Source of the DNA: Trinickia violacea
GTDB lineage: Bacteria > Pseudomonadota > Gammaproteobacteria > Burkholderiales > Burkholderiaceae
Direction: 5' to 3'
NCBI RefSeq assembly: GCF_005280735.1
Contig: NZ_CP040078.1
Span: 3,100,001 to 3,164,000 of the forward strand
DNA length: 64,000 bases
This document shows, one piece after another, positions 51,648 to 59,907 of the stretch (positions are counted from its first letter, which is position 1; each line of letters opens with the position of its first letter). Below the pieces are notes generated by a model, which searched no databases, was not told the origin of the DNA, and was given only the letters and a program-made list of their open reading frames with translations. Both the position numbers and the translations under genes were made by a program.

Positions 51648-52964
51648 ATGCCACAGGCAACGATAGATCCGGTCGGGCAAGCCCCGGACGTCAAGGAAAA
51701 GCACGCAGCGCCGCGCGGGGAATTGCCGCCCGGCGAGTCTCTCACGGAGCGTCTTGCGGGCGTCAAGGCCGCCAGTAACCCGCTGCTCGAGGCCGCGCGC
51801 CCTATGCTGCGAGCGCTGGCTGACGTGCCGATGCAGCTCGATCACGAACGCGTGGAGCAGCTGCGCGACCTGCTTGAGCAGGAGGTGCGCACCTTCCAGA
51901 GGCTGTGTGAGCAGGCCAGTATCCGGCGAGACCATATGCTCGGCGCGCGCTACTGCCTGTGTACTGCGTTCGACGAGGCGGCCATGCAGACCCCGTGGGG
52001 CAAGAACAGCAAGGGCGACAAGAGCGGCAGCAACGGCCGGGCACCTGTGCAGCCCGGAACGGTTACGCGCGACGCCGGCGTTGAATGGGTGACCCGCGGA
52101 CTGGCGACGCTCTTTCACGAAGACCGGCAGGGCGGCGACAAGGTCTACCTCCTCATCGGCCGGCTGATGGCTGAGCCGCAGGAGCACCTCGACCTGCTCG
52201 AGGTGATCTACCGCATCCTGAGCCTTGGCTTTGAAGGACGCTACCGTTTTGAGCCGGGCGGTCATCGCAAACACGAGGCGGTCCGTCAGCGCATCTACAA
52301 CGAAATCATGGCACGGCGTGGCATCGTGCCCGTCGCTCTTTCGCCTCACTGGCAATCCGACGTCAAGGGCCGGAGCATGTCGTTCTATGACTTTCCGGTG
52401 TGGATCACAGTCGCCCTGCTTTCGCTCATCCTGCTCGGCTGCTTTGGGTATTTCAAGTACGAACTCCTGGATCACAGTGCCGATCTGCAGAAGCAGATTG
52501 CCGATATCGGACACATGACGCCGCCGCCGGCGCCGGCGGTCCTACACCTCAAGACGTTACTCAAGAATGAGATTGCCGCGGGTACGCTCAGCGTCGACGA
52601 AGATACGCATCACAGTTCGGTTACGTTCCGCGGCGATTCGATGTTCTCACCCGGTGGCTCTTCAGTGAATGCCTCGATGGGGCCGCTCATCTCTAGAATT
52701 GCCGCCGAAATCGTCAAGGTGCCTGGCAAGGTCTCGGTGCTGGGCTATACCGACAATGTGCCGATCAGGAGCCGCCAGTTCGCATCAAACGACGCACTGT
52801 CCGAAGAGCGCGCCACGCAGGTCATGCAGATGTTGCAGGCCGCGGGGGTGCCAGCGAACCGTCTGGAGGCTGTCGGCAAAGGCGACGCCGATCCGGTGGG
52901 TGACAACAGCACGCCACAGGGCCGCGCACGTAACCGCCGTGTCGAAATCACGGTCGCGGAATAA
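51648..52964 (+). CDS. tssL: T6SS inner-membrane protein TssL with OmpA domain, copy 1
   Basis: The start at ATG 51648 (MPQATIDP) follows AAGGAA; 438 residues. The N-terminal DotU/IcmH domain (about 30-230) has KAASNPLLEAARPML, ARYCLCTAFDEAAMQTPWG and LIGRLMAEPQEHLDLLEVIYRILSLGFEGRYR. One membrane span (VWITVALLSLILLGCFGYF, about 250-270) leads to a periplasmic OmpA-like peptidoglycan-binding domain (LGYTDNVPIRSRQFASNDALSEERA...). This is an extended, peptidoglycan-binding TssL. It comes before tssM, the common order. Confidence 0.96.
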   Translation: MPQATIDPVGQAPDVKEKHAAPRGELPPGESLTERLAGVKAASNPLLEAARPMLRALADVPMQLDHERVEQLRDLLEQEVRTFQRLCEQASIRRDHMLGARYCLCTAFDEAAMQTPWGKNSKGDKSGSNGRAPVQPGTVTRDAGVEWVTRGLATLFHEDRQGGDKVYLLIGRLMAEPQEHLDLLEVIYRILSLGFEGRYRFEPGGHRKHEAVRQRIYNEIMARRGIVPVALSPHWQSDVKGRSMSFYDFPVWITVALLSLILLGCFGYFKYELLDHSADLQKQIADIGHMTPPPAPAVLHLKTLLKNEIAAGTLSVDEDTHHSSVTFRGDSMFSPGGSSVNASMGPLISRIAAEIVKVPGKVSVLGYTDNVPIRSRQFASNDALSEERATQVMQMLQAAGVPANRLEAVGKGDADPVGDNSTPQGRARNRRVEITVAE

Positions 52965-52994
52965 CGGAATCATGAAAGCAGTCAGCATCCCGGC

Positions 52995-55900
52995 ATGAAA
53001 AAATTCCTGTCTTTTCTGGTATCGCGCCAGTTCCTCGCCTTTCTCGCGCTGATCGTTGTCGCGCTGGTGATCTGGTTTGTCGGACCCTTTGTCGCATTCG
53101 GCGGGCTGAAGCCGCTCGCGGGTGCGGGCATGCGTGTGCTCGTTATCGCACTGCTGCTCGTAGGCGTACTGCTGTGGCTGGTCGGCTGGTCAACAAGCCC
53201 GGTCATCGTGGGATTGCTATGCCTGCTGATCTGGCACGCCACGCCTCTGCTCGCATTCGGCAAGACCCAGCCCTTTGCATCGGAGTCCGCGCGCGTCATC
53301 GCCATCGCCATCATGCTGTTCGTCTTCGCGGTGTACTGGCTCTTCCGTCTCTGGCAGGAGATGAAGAGCAACCGGTCGCTTGTCGAAAGGATGCTGACGT
53401 TTGGCGGCAAGAAGGAACCCTCGCCCGCCGAAGCACAACTCAGGGAAGTCAACGCCATTGTATCGGGAGCACTCGCCCGGCTGAAAGCAATGCGAACCGG
53501 CGCACGTGGCATTGGGCGTCTTTTCCAGGGCAAGCGCTACCTGTACGAATTGCCCTGGTATATCGCACTGGGCTCGAAATCCTCTGGTAAGACAAGCGCA
53601 CTGCTGAACGCGGGCCTCGCATTCCCTGTTGCCGAACAGATGCTGCGTGCTGCCGGAGCAACGGAGCGGCCCACCGCAAACGTGGACTGGTGGCTAAGCA
53701 ATGACGCGGTGCTCATCGACACGGCAGGCCGGTATACCCGCCACGGCTCGGGCAGTGAGACGCCAAGATCTTCGGCAGATGCTGCGGGCGTGTCCGGCTA
53801 TGTGGCGTACGGTACAGATCAGCAAGGCACTTCTTCCGGAGAGGTTGCGGGCAAGGCGGAGCTTGTAACAGTGGCCGCGTCAACCCGCACCGATCTCGCC
53901 GATTCGCAGCAGAGCATCGACGCGGCGGAATGGCTTGGCTTTCTTGCCATGCTGCGCAAGCATCGCCCCCGCGCGCCAATCAACGGTGCGCTGCTTGCCG
54001 TCAACCTCGCCGAGCTGACGAGCCAGAATGAAAGCCGCCGCATGGCCGAAGCGGCCGCATTGCGCGCGCGGCTGGCTGAACTGCGCGGCGAGCTGGGTAT
54101 CCGCTTTCCTGTTTATCTGGTGATCACCGGGATGGACCAGCTCACCGGTTTCGCCGAATACTTCTCGTCGCTGACGGCCGAGGGCCGGGCCCAGACATGG
54201 GGCTTCACGCTCCCCTACGGCAAGGAAACCATTGCGAAGGAAGGTGTCGCCGCGCGATGCCGCTCGGAGCTGGGCCTGCTTGTGCAGCGCCTCGATAACG
54301 GCGTCGATACACGACTGCAGGACGAGTACGATCCTATCCACCGCCGCAAGCTGGCTGCGCTGTCGCAGGAGTTTGCCGCGCTGACGGCACCGCTCGTCGA
54401 ACTGATCGAGCGTGTGTTCCTCGATTCACGGTACGATGACACGCAGCTGTACGCAACACTGCGCGGTGTGTACTTCACGAGCGCCGATCAGGCCGGAACC
54501 GAGATTGTGGCCGAGCGCCGAACAATCATGCAGCGGGTGATGTCGGGCATGACCGCACCGGCGACTTCATTGCGCGAGGCAACCAGCGAAGGCTTCTTCC
54601 TCCACGACCTCTTTACAAAGATCGTCATTCCCGAGGCGCATCTGGTGCGCCCGAACCTGCGCTGGGAATTCCGCTTCCGGCTTCTGCGCCTGATTGGCCA
54701 CGCGCTCGCCCTGCTGCTCTTCGTGTGGCTTGCGATTGGACTGCGTGTGAGCTTTGGAAATAACAGCGACTATCTCGGGGCGATTGCCCACAAGGCACAG
54801 GCGCTCGCCGCACGCGTGACCCAGCTGTATCACGATCCGAAGCCGGAAGCCGTGCCCGATACGCTAAGCGCCGCGCGCTATCTGCCGACGTATCAGGGGC
54901 TCGATCTCTCCGACCCCGACAGCACGTTCCGCTACGGCCTCTATACGGCCCCCGATATCGTCACGGAAAGCCGCCGCACCTACGACGCGCTCGAAGATAA
55001 CCTGCTGCTTCCGCAGATCGTCCACAGGATGGAAGATGTGATTTCGCAGTCGATCGCGAAGAAGGATCCGAAGGCGACCTACGAAACACTGCGCGTCTAT
55101 CTTATGCTTTACGACAAGGCGAAGTTCAACGCTGATGACGTCAAGGGCTGGGTACTCGACGACTGGGCGAAGACCGACAGCGCAGCTGTGTTCGGTGGCC
55201 GCGCCTCGATGATCGATCACGTCCAGCAGTTGTTCTCCGGTGATCGCGTGGTCCAGTCGCCGCTTATCCGGAGCGACGCGCTGATCCAGCAGGCACGCGC
55301 CTTTCTCGACGGCAGCAACGCGACAGACCGGCTCTACGAGCGGGCCAAGGCTGCCATGATCAAGGAGGCGCCTGACGAGTTCACGCTGATCCGCGCGGTC
55401 GGGCCCCAGGCGGGCACCGTTTTCACGCGTGCGAGCGGCGCTCCGCTCTCCCGCGGCGTGCCGGGTCTCTTTACGTTCGACGGCTACCGCGATCTCTTCG
55501 ACAAGCGCCTGCCCGAGTTCGTGCAGGCCGCGCGTGAAGACGATGCGTGGGTCATGGGGCGCTCGTACCTCGGAAGGCTCGTCAGCCAGGCTCAAAAAAA
55601 AACTGTTGAGATCGTAAGCACGGCGGCCGGCGCGGATGATCCGCTAACCGAAGCCATCCGGCGGGAGTATCTGACGGAGTACGCCCAGCAATGGGATGCA
55701 TTCCTTGGCGACATCCGCACGGTGACAGGTACGAGTCTCGCTTTCAACCTGCAGGTGCTGCGCAGTTTTGCCGCGCCCGACTCACCTCTCGCGCGCCTTG
55801 CACGCGCAGCCGTGCACGAGACAACGCTGACACAACCGGTCACCGCAATCGGCGGATCCCTGCTCCAGAAGGCTACCGACCAGATCAGTCAGAAGACCGA

Positions 55901-57038
55901 CTCCGCGCTGGGTATCCGTGCCTCCGAACAGATCGAGCGCGAACTGGTCGACAATCGTTTCGCCGCGCTGCGCGAGGTCGTGACTGGAAATGCCGAGGTT
56001 CATGCCACGGGCGACCCGGCTCCACAAACCGGAAAGACAGGGTTGGACGGTGTGACCAACCTGTTGAACGATTACTACACCGCGATTACGGTGGCGGATA
56101 ACGCGATCAGCAACAACAGCATGCCGCCCGCCAGTGACACGGCGGTAAAGCTGAAGTTGACGGCGAACACGATGCCAGCACCGTTTCGCGATGTACTGCT
56201 GCAAATTGCACAACAAGGGTCGCAGGAGGTCAATCAGGGCATCGGCCAGCTACTCTCACGCCAGATGGGTTCGGTCATCGGTGACACGTGCCGGCTCACC
56301 ATCGAGGGCAACTACCCGTTCTCGCCTGGCAGTACACACGACGTAAGCATCGACGACTTCACGCGGCTGTTCGCGCAGGGCGGTGTTATCGACGATTTCT
56401 TCACCAAGACCCTTGCACCGTTCGTCGACACGTCGGCGAAACCCTGGCGCTATCGTACGCTGCCGGGTGCGACGGAGCCTGTTCAGGGCCCGGACCTTGA
56501 ACCGTTCCAGCACGCGAAGGCTATCCGCGACGTCTTCTTCAGCGGTTCCGGCCAGAACCAGATGACATGGAAAGCGAACCTTCAGGTGCCAGAGCTTGAT
56601 CCAGCCATTACTGGCCTCATGATCGATATCGATGGACAGACCATGCTTTATCAGCACGGACCGGTCACGCCCTTCACCGTCAACTGGCCAGGCCCGCGCG
56701 GTGGGGTGCACACCGAAATCACGGCGAACCCACGTATCCGTCCGGACACATCAACCGCTTCTGCTGATGGCCCGTGGGCATTGATGCGCCTGCTCGACAA
56801 GGGACATGTCATGGAAACCGCCACGCCTGGTCGCACACGCATTGCCTTCGACTTTGACGGGCGCAAGGCAGTGCTCGATATCGCCGGTGCCGGTAGTGTT
56901 GCAAATCCGCTTACAGGCGATGTCCTGAAGACGTTCCGCTGCCCGAGTTCGATGCCGGTATTCGGTCTGGCAGACAGCGGCCCGCCTCCCGGACTGCCTC
57001 CCGCCGGCCTCCCAGCGCCCGCTGGCACTTCGCACTAA
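52995..57038 (+). CDS. tssM: T6SS inner-membrane protein TssM (IcmF)
   Basis: The 1347-residue protein has two N-terminal membrane spans (FLAFLALIVVALVIWFVG, LLLVGVLLWLVGW) and another near residue 110. A cytoplasmic GTPase-like domain follows with Walker A GSKSSGKTSA (about 195) and DTAGRY. A further span (FRLLRLIGHALALLLFVWLAIGL, about 565) leads to the large periplasmic part that binds TssJ, ending in a Pro-rich tail. Length is within the TssM range and the P-loop is intact. It is the core of the trans-envelope TssJLM channel. Confidence 0.97.
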   Translation: MKKFLSFLVSRQFLAFLALIVVALVIWFVGPFVAFGGLKPLAGAGMRVLVIALLLVGVLLWLVGWSTSPVIVGLLCLLIWHATPLLAFGKTQPFASESARVIAIAIMLFVFAVYWLFRLWQEMKSNRSLVERMLTFGGKKEPSPAEAQLREVNAIVSGALARLKAMRTGARGIGRLFQGKRYLYELPWYIALGSKSSGKTSALLNAGLAFPVAEQMLRAAGATERPTANVDWWLSNDAVLIDTAGRYTRHGSGSETPRSSADAAGVSGYVAYGTDQQGTSSGEVAGKAELVTVAASTRTDLADSQQSIDAAEWLGFLAMLRKHRPRAPINGALLAVNLAELTSQNESRRMAEAAALRARLAELRGELGIRFPVYLVITGMDQLTGFAEYFSSLTAEGRAQTWGFTLPYGKETIAKEGVAARCRSELGLLVQRLDNGVDTRLQDEYDPIHRRKLAALSQEFAALTAPLVELIERVFLDSRYDDTQLYATLRGVYFTSADQAGTEIVAERRTIMQRVMSGMTAPATSLREATSEGFFLHDLFTKIVIPEAHLVRPNLRWEFRFRLLRLIGHALALLLFVWLAIGLRVSFGNNSDYLGAIAHKAQALAARVTQLYHDPKPEAVPDTLSAARYLPTYQGLDLSDPDSTFRYGLYTAPDIVTESRRTYDALEDNLLLPQIVHRMEDVISQSIAKKDPKATYETLRVYLMLYDKAKFNADDVKGWVLDDWAKTDSAAVFGGRASMIDHVQQLFSGDRVVQSPLIRSDALIQQARAFLDGSNATDRLYERAKAAMIKEAPDEFTLIRAVGPQAGTVFTRASGAPLSRGVPGLFTFDGYRDLFDKRLPEFVQAAREDDAWVMGRSYLGRLVSQAQKKTVEIVSTAAGADDPLTEAIRREYLTEYAQQWDAFLGDIRTVTGTSLAFNLQVLRSFAAPDSPLARLARAAVHETTLTQPVTAIGGSLLQKATDQISQKTDSALGIRASEQIERELVDNRFAALREVVTGNAEVHATGDPAPQTGKTGLDGVTNLLNDYYTAITVADNAISNNSMPPASDTAVKLKLTANTMPAPFRDVLLQIAQQGSQEVNQGIGQLLSRQMGSVIGDTCRLTIEGNYPFSPGSTHDVSIDDFTRLFAQGGVIDDFFTKTLAPFVDTSAKPWRYRTLPGATEPVQGPDLEPFQHAKAIRDVFFSGSGQNQMTWKANLQVPELDPAITGLMIDIDGQTMLYQHGPVTPFTVNWPGPRGGVHTEITANPRIRPDTSTASADGPWALMRLLDKGHVMETATPGRTRIAFDFDGRKAVLDIAGAGSVANPLTGDVLKTFRCPSSMPVFGLADSGPPPGLPPAGLPAPAGTSH

Positions 57039-57067
57039 CATTTTTTACAGGAAAACGAGCTCACACC

Positions 57068-58291
57068 TTGAACGCAGTCTCGCCCAAACTGCCACGCAAT
57101 GCCGCCACACCGGCATCGTTCAGCGCGCAGATCCGCGCGGCCGAAGCAGCATCCAACCCGCTGCTCGAAGCTGCGCGCCCGCTACTCGATGCCCTCCCAA
57201 ACACACCCGCGGGGCTCGACACGACCGGTATTGCGCGACACAGGCAGTGGCTCTTGCATCAGATCCGGACATTCGGCAAAGTGTGCGCCGCACTGGATCT
57301 GCCGGCAACGCAGGTTGACAAGGCACGGTACTGCCTGTGTTCCGCACTTGACGAAGCGGCCGCGCTGACCGACTGGGGCAACGGCACCACGATCGGAATG
57401 GAATGGGGAACGAACGGACTTGCCACGACGTTCGGCTATGACCGTCAGGGTGGTGACCGGGTCTACGCAATCGCCACGGAGTGCATGCATCAGCCTCACG
57501 ATAATCACAATCTCATTGAAGTAATCTTGCACATTCTGGAGCACGGATTCAGGGGGCGTTACCGTTTTACTACTGACGGTGCGCATCAGATCAAGGCAGT
57601 CCGCGAGCAGATTCACAACGCACTTGCGGCAGGGTCGCAAAGCCTGCCGATGGAGCACGAGAACCCGCGGGCTACTGGCAGTTCCCCCCCGTTACAGCGT
57701 CTTCTCACTGACCTCCGGGCGGAATCGACTCCACCCGAATCCCGTCGCAGGCTCCCGATTGTGGCGCTCGGCCTTTTTTTGCTGGCCGTCGCCGGTTGTG
57801 CTGCGTACTGGCATTTCACGCAGGTAAAGGCAGCCGGACAGGTGACGATACCTATCGACGCGCTGGCCATGAGGCTCACTGGCCGCCTCTCGAACGAGGT
57901 GAACGCGGGCACCATTGCCCTTGCAGAAAACGCCGGGCATACCACGCTCACACTTCGGCTTGAGGGCATCTTCGAGGCTGGAGAATCGACCGTCAATCCA
58001 TGGGTCAAACCCATGATCACCACCATTGGGCACGAAATCGCCAAAGTGCCTGGACATGTCGTGGTGACCGGCCACACCGACAACCAGCCGATCGCCCAGT
58101 CACAACACAGCTCGAATCTGGTGCTGTCAGATTCCCGCGCACAGGAAGTCGTTGAGATTCTCATTTCCGCCGGAGTGCCAACCGACCGAGTCACCGCAAC
58201 AGGAAAAGGCAACGCAGAACCTGCGGCCGACAATAGAACACCTCAGGGTAGGCAGAAGAATCGCCGGGTGGAAATCACTGTCTCAGAGTAA
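57068..58291 (+). CDS. tssL: T6SS inner-membrane protein TssL with OmpA domain, copy 2
   Basis: A TTG start at 57068 is the best available; 407 residues. The layout matches copy 1: a DotU domain (AEAASNPLLEAARPLLDAL, ARYCLCSALDEAAALTDWG, HNLIEVILHILEHGFRGRYR), one membrane span (LPIVALGLFLLAVAGCAAYW) and an OmpA-like domain (VVTGHTDNQPIAQSQHSS, TPQGRQKNRRVEITVSE). The copies are clearly diverged over most of their length, so this is an old paralogue. It is the last gene of the plus T6SS block, 29 bp after tssM. Both keep full domains, so neither looks like a remnant. Confidence 0.95.
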   Translation: MNAVSPKLPRNAATPASFSAQIRAAEAASNPLLEAARPLLDALPNTPAGLDTTGIARHRQWLLHQIRTFGKVCAALDLPATQVDKARYCLCSALDEAAALTDWGNGTTIGMEWGTNGLATTFGYDRQGGDRVYAIATECMHQPHDNHNLIEVILHILEHGFRGRYRFTTDGAHQIKAVREQIHNALAAGSQSLPMEHENPRATGSSPPLQRLLTDLRAESTPPESRRRLPIVALGLFLLAVAGCAAYWHFTQVKAAGQVTIPIDALAMRLTGRLSNEVNAGTIALAENAGHTTLTLRLEGIFEAGESTVNPWVKPMITTIGHEIAKVPGHVVVTGHTDNQPIAQSQHSSNLVLSDSRAQEVVEILISAGVPTDRVTATGKGNAEPAADNRTPQGRQKNRRVEITVSE

Positions 58292-58583
58292 CCAGTTAGG
58301 TCTACAAAACGCATGCAATCAATACCTAGAAGCAACGCAGGAAACTCAAGAAAATAGCATTTTTTGTGGAGCGTGGTCATTGTGCTGGGCACCGCAGTCA
58401 CCGCTTATGCATCGTATTCCGAACAATCTCTGAGCCCGTGGCAATTACAGCAGGAAGAATCGCAAACACACCACGGCAAATCGGAATATGCGTGCGGGAA
58501 CGAACAGAAGGGCGAATAGACGCGCCACAGCGTTTGAACATCTATTCCAGTCGAGCTCAACTTAACACCCGGACTGTATCGAC
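58292..58583. other. Intergenic between T6SS and H-NS-tailed gene
   Basis: No gene is seen. The stretch is moderately AT-rich near 58300-58370 and could hold the promoter of the next gene. I found no strong terminator after the second tssL. Confidence 0.5.
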
Positions 58584-59330
58584 ATGACGACCCGCCCCAT
58601 CCTTCGCCTGCCCCGTCGCGGACCCGCTTCTCAGGTCGACCATCCGCAGACCGATGCGGAACACGCGCAGCCTAAGTCACGACTTCGGCGCGACATGTAT
58701 GGACGATGGAAGCTCAAGTCAAAGGAAACACACACGCACCCCGCCAGCCAGCACAAAAGACACCAGACGCCCAAACCGGATTTCGAGAGCGCTCTGGAGG
58801 AGCTTCAAGTATCGAATGCGGCACCTATACCTGCTGCCGCCGAATCCGCTAACTCTAACGAGCGACGTACTGAAGACATTCTGGCGCCCCACCTCGATGC
58901 ACGGTTCCAATCTGGCGAACAGCGATACGCCGCCTGGCTTGCCAGCCGGCACGGTACCCATCTTGACGGTTCCGAAGGCGGGACATTGAATGCAGCGGCA
59001 CGGTACAACGCTGCACTGGAGGCCTCTGCGACAAAGATTTGTGATTGTCTTCTCGAATATGAAGATCTTGTGGCGAAGCAAGCGGCAGCTCGAACGCAAA
59101 AACGAAATGAGATCATTGCGGATATTCGCAGGCTCGTCATTGCGCTAAAAATCACCGGGTGCGAACTCGGCATCGGTAGTCGTATGGACGAGCCATCCAC
59201 ACGACTGCCTCCGTTGCCGAAATACAGGAATCCCGCGACGGGCGAAACCTGGAGTGGTCGTGGCCGAGTACCTGCCTGGCTTGCCGGCCGGGACAGGCAG
59301 CAATTCCGGATCAACCCGGAACCTAAATGA
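58584..59330 (+). CDS. Protein with C-terminal H-NS DNA-binding domain
   Basis: The 248-residue protein ends in an H-NS-type DNA-binding motif (PKYRNPATGETWSGRGRVPAWLAGRDRQQF, residues about 210-240), like the 96-aa H-NS at 12795. The preceding 200 residues are not those of a usual H-NS: a basic Pro-rich N-terminus, then an alpha-helical middle (NAAARYNAALEASATKICDCLLEYEDLVAKQAAARTQKRNEIIADIRRLVIALKI) that could be a coiled-coil oligomerisation region. Normal H-NS proteins are about 95-135 aa. Its position right after the T6SS suggests a local silencer or antagonist of the system; that is inference. Confidence 0.8.
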   Translation: MTTRPILRLPRRGPASQVDHPQTDAEHAQPKSRLRRDMYGRWKLKSKETHTHPASQHKRHQTPKPDFESALEELQVSNAAPIPAAAESANSNERRTEDILAPHLDARFQSGEQRYAAWLASRHGTHLDGSEGGTLNAAARYNAALEASATKICDCLLEYEDLVAKQAAARTQKRNEIIADIRRLVIALKITGCELGIGSRMDEPSTRLPPLPKYRNPATGETWSGRGRVPAWLAGRDRQQFRINPEPK

Positions 59331-59518
59331 CTCAGTTGCACAACCGGTTCCAGCAATGGGACTTTGAAGGGCTTGAGCGGAGTGCGGTGAAAGTCGCACG
59401 CTCCGTTCTCAGGGGGCGGTGGCGCAGCAATGCGTCGCTGCCACCCGACCGGTCTACATCCGTCGAGCCATCGTCCACGACGATGAGCTCGCCTTGTCGA
59501 GGTTTTAACGCTGGCTAG
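59327..59518 (+). CDS. Small ORF coupled to the H-NS-tailed gene, 63 aa
   Basis: The ATG overlaps the stop of the previous gene (ATGA). The product starts plausibly (MTQLHNRFQQWDFEGLERSAVKVARSVLRGRWR) but the last 25 residues are Ser/Thr/Pro-rich and unconvincing. It may be a truncated gene or a coupled small protein. Function unknown. Confidence 0.4.
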   Translation: MTQLHNRFQQWDFEGLERSAVKVARSVLRGRWRSNASLPPDRSTSVEPSSTTMSSPCRGFNAG

Positions 59519-59580
59519 AGGCCATCGCCTCCCCGAGAAAGGGTTCCGCGTCGAAGGCGGAAATGCCAATACCGATTGGC

Positions 59581-59907
59581 TCATTGGAAATCCGATGGCG
59601 GCGGGCGTAGCGGTTGGGCTCCTGGTATGTCCGGCGCTCCCCGCTGACTTTCGATCGAGGGTTGAGACGCACCCGGATTGGGGCTCCAGGTGGTACCGCC
59701 CCGCGTGACTTTGATCGGTGGCAGCGCGTGAACAAGCGGTCGACCCAGAGGCGGACGGGACGGCACGCGCTGCTCGCGATCGGGGTGAAACGCCGGCGTT
59801 ACCGGTGCCGGCGCTCTATCCTGTTTCGACTGCAACCCGTAATACACGCCCAGGGCCACACCCAATAACCCCACCACGGGCACTGCTAGCCAACGGGCGC
59901 GCAACAT
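59581..59907 (-). CDS. Membrane-anchored Pro-rich protein coupled to glucoamylase
   Basis: I start at ATG 59907, which overlaps the glucoamylase stop (ATGA) behind AGGTGAG; 108 residues. Residues 1-25 form one hydrophobic anchor or signal (RWLAVPVVGLLGVALGVYYGL). The rest is Pro/Arg-rich and probably extended in the periplasm (PAPVTPAFHPDREQRVPSRPPLGRPLVHALPP). It is translationally coupled to the secreted glucoamylase, so it may help its export or surface retention. The family is not recognised. Confidence 0.65.
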   Translation of the reverse strand: MLRARWLAVPVVGLLGVALGVYYGLQSKQDRAPAPVTPAFHPDREQRVPSRPPLGRPLVHALPPIKVTRGGTTWSPNPGASQPSIESQRGAPDIPGAQPLRPPPSDFQ

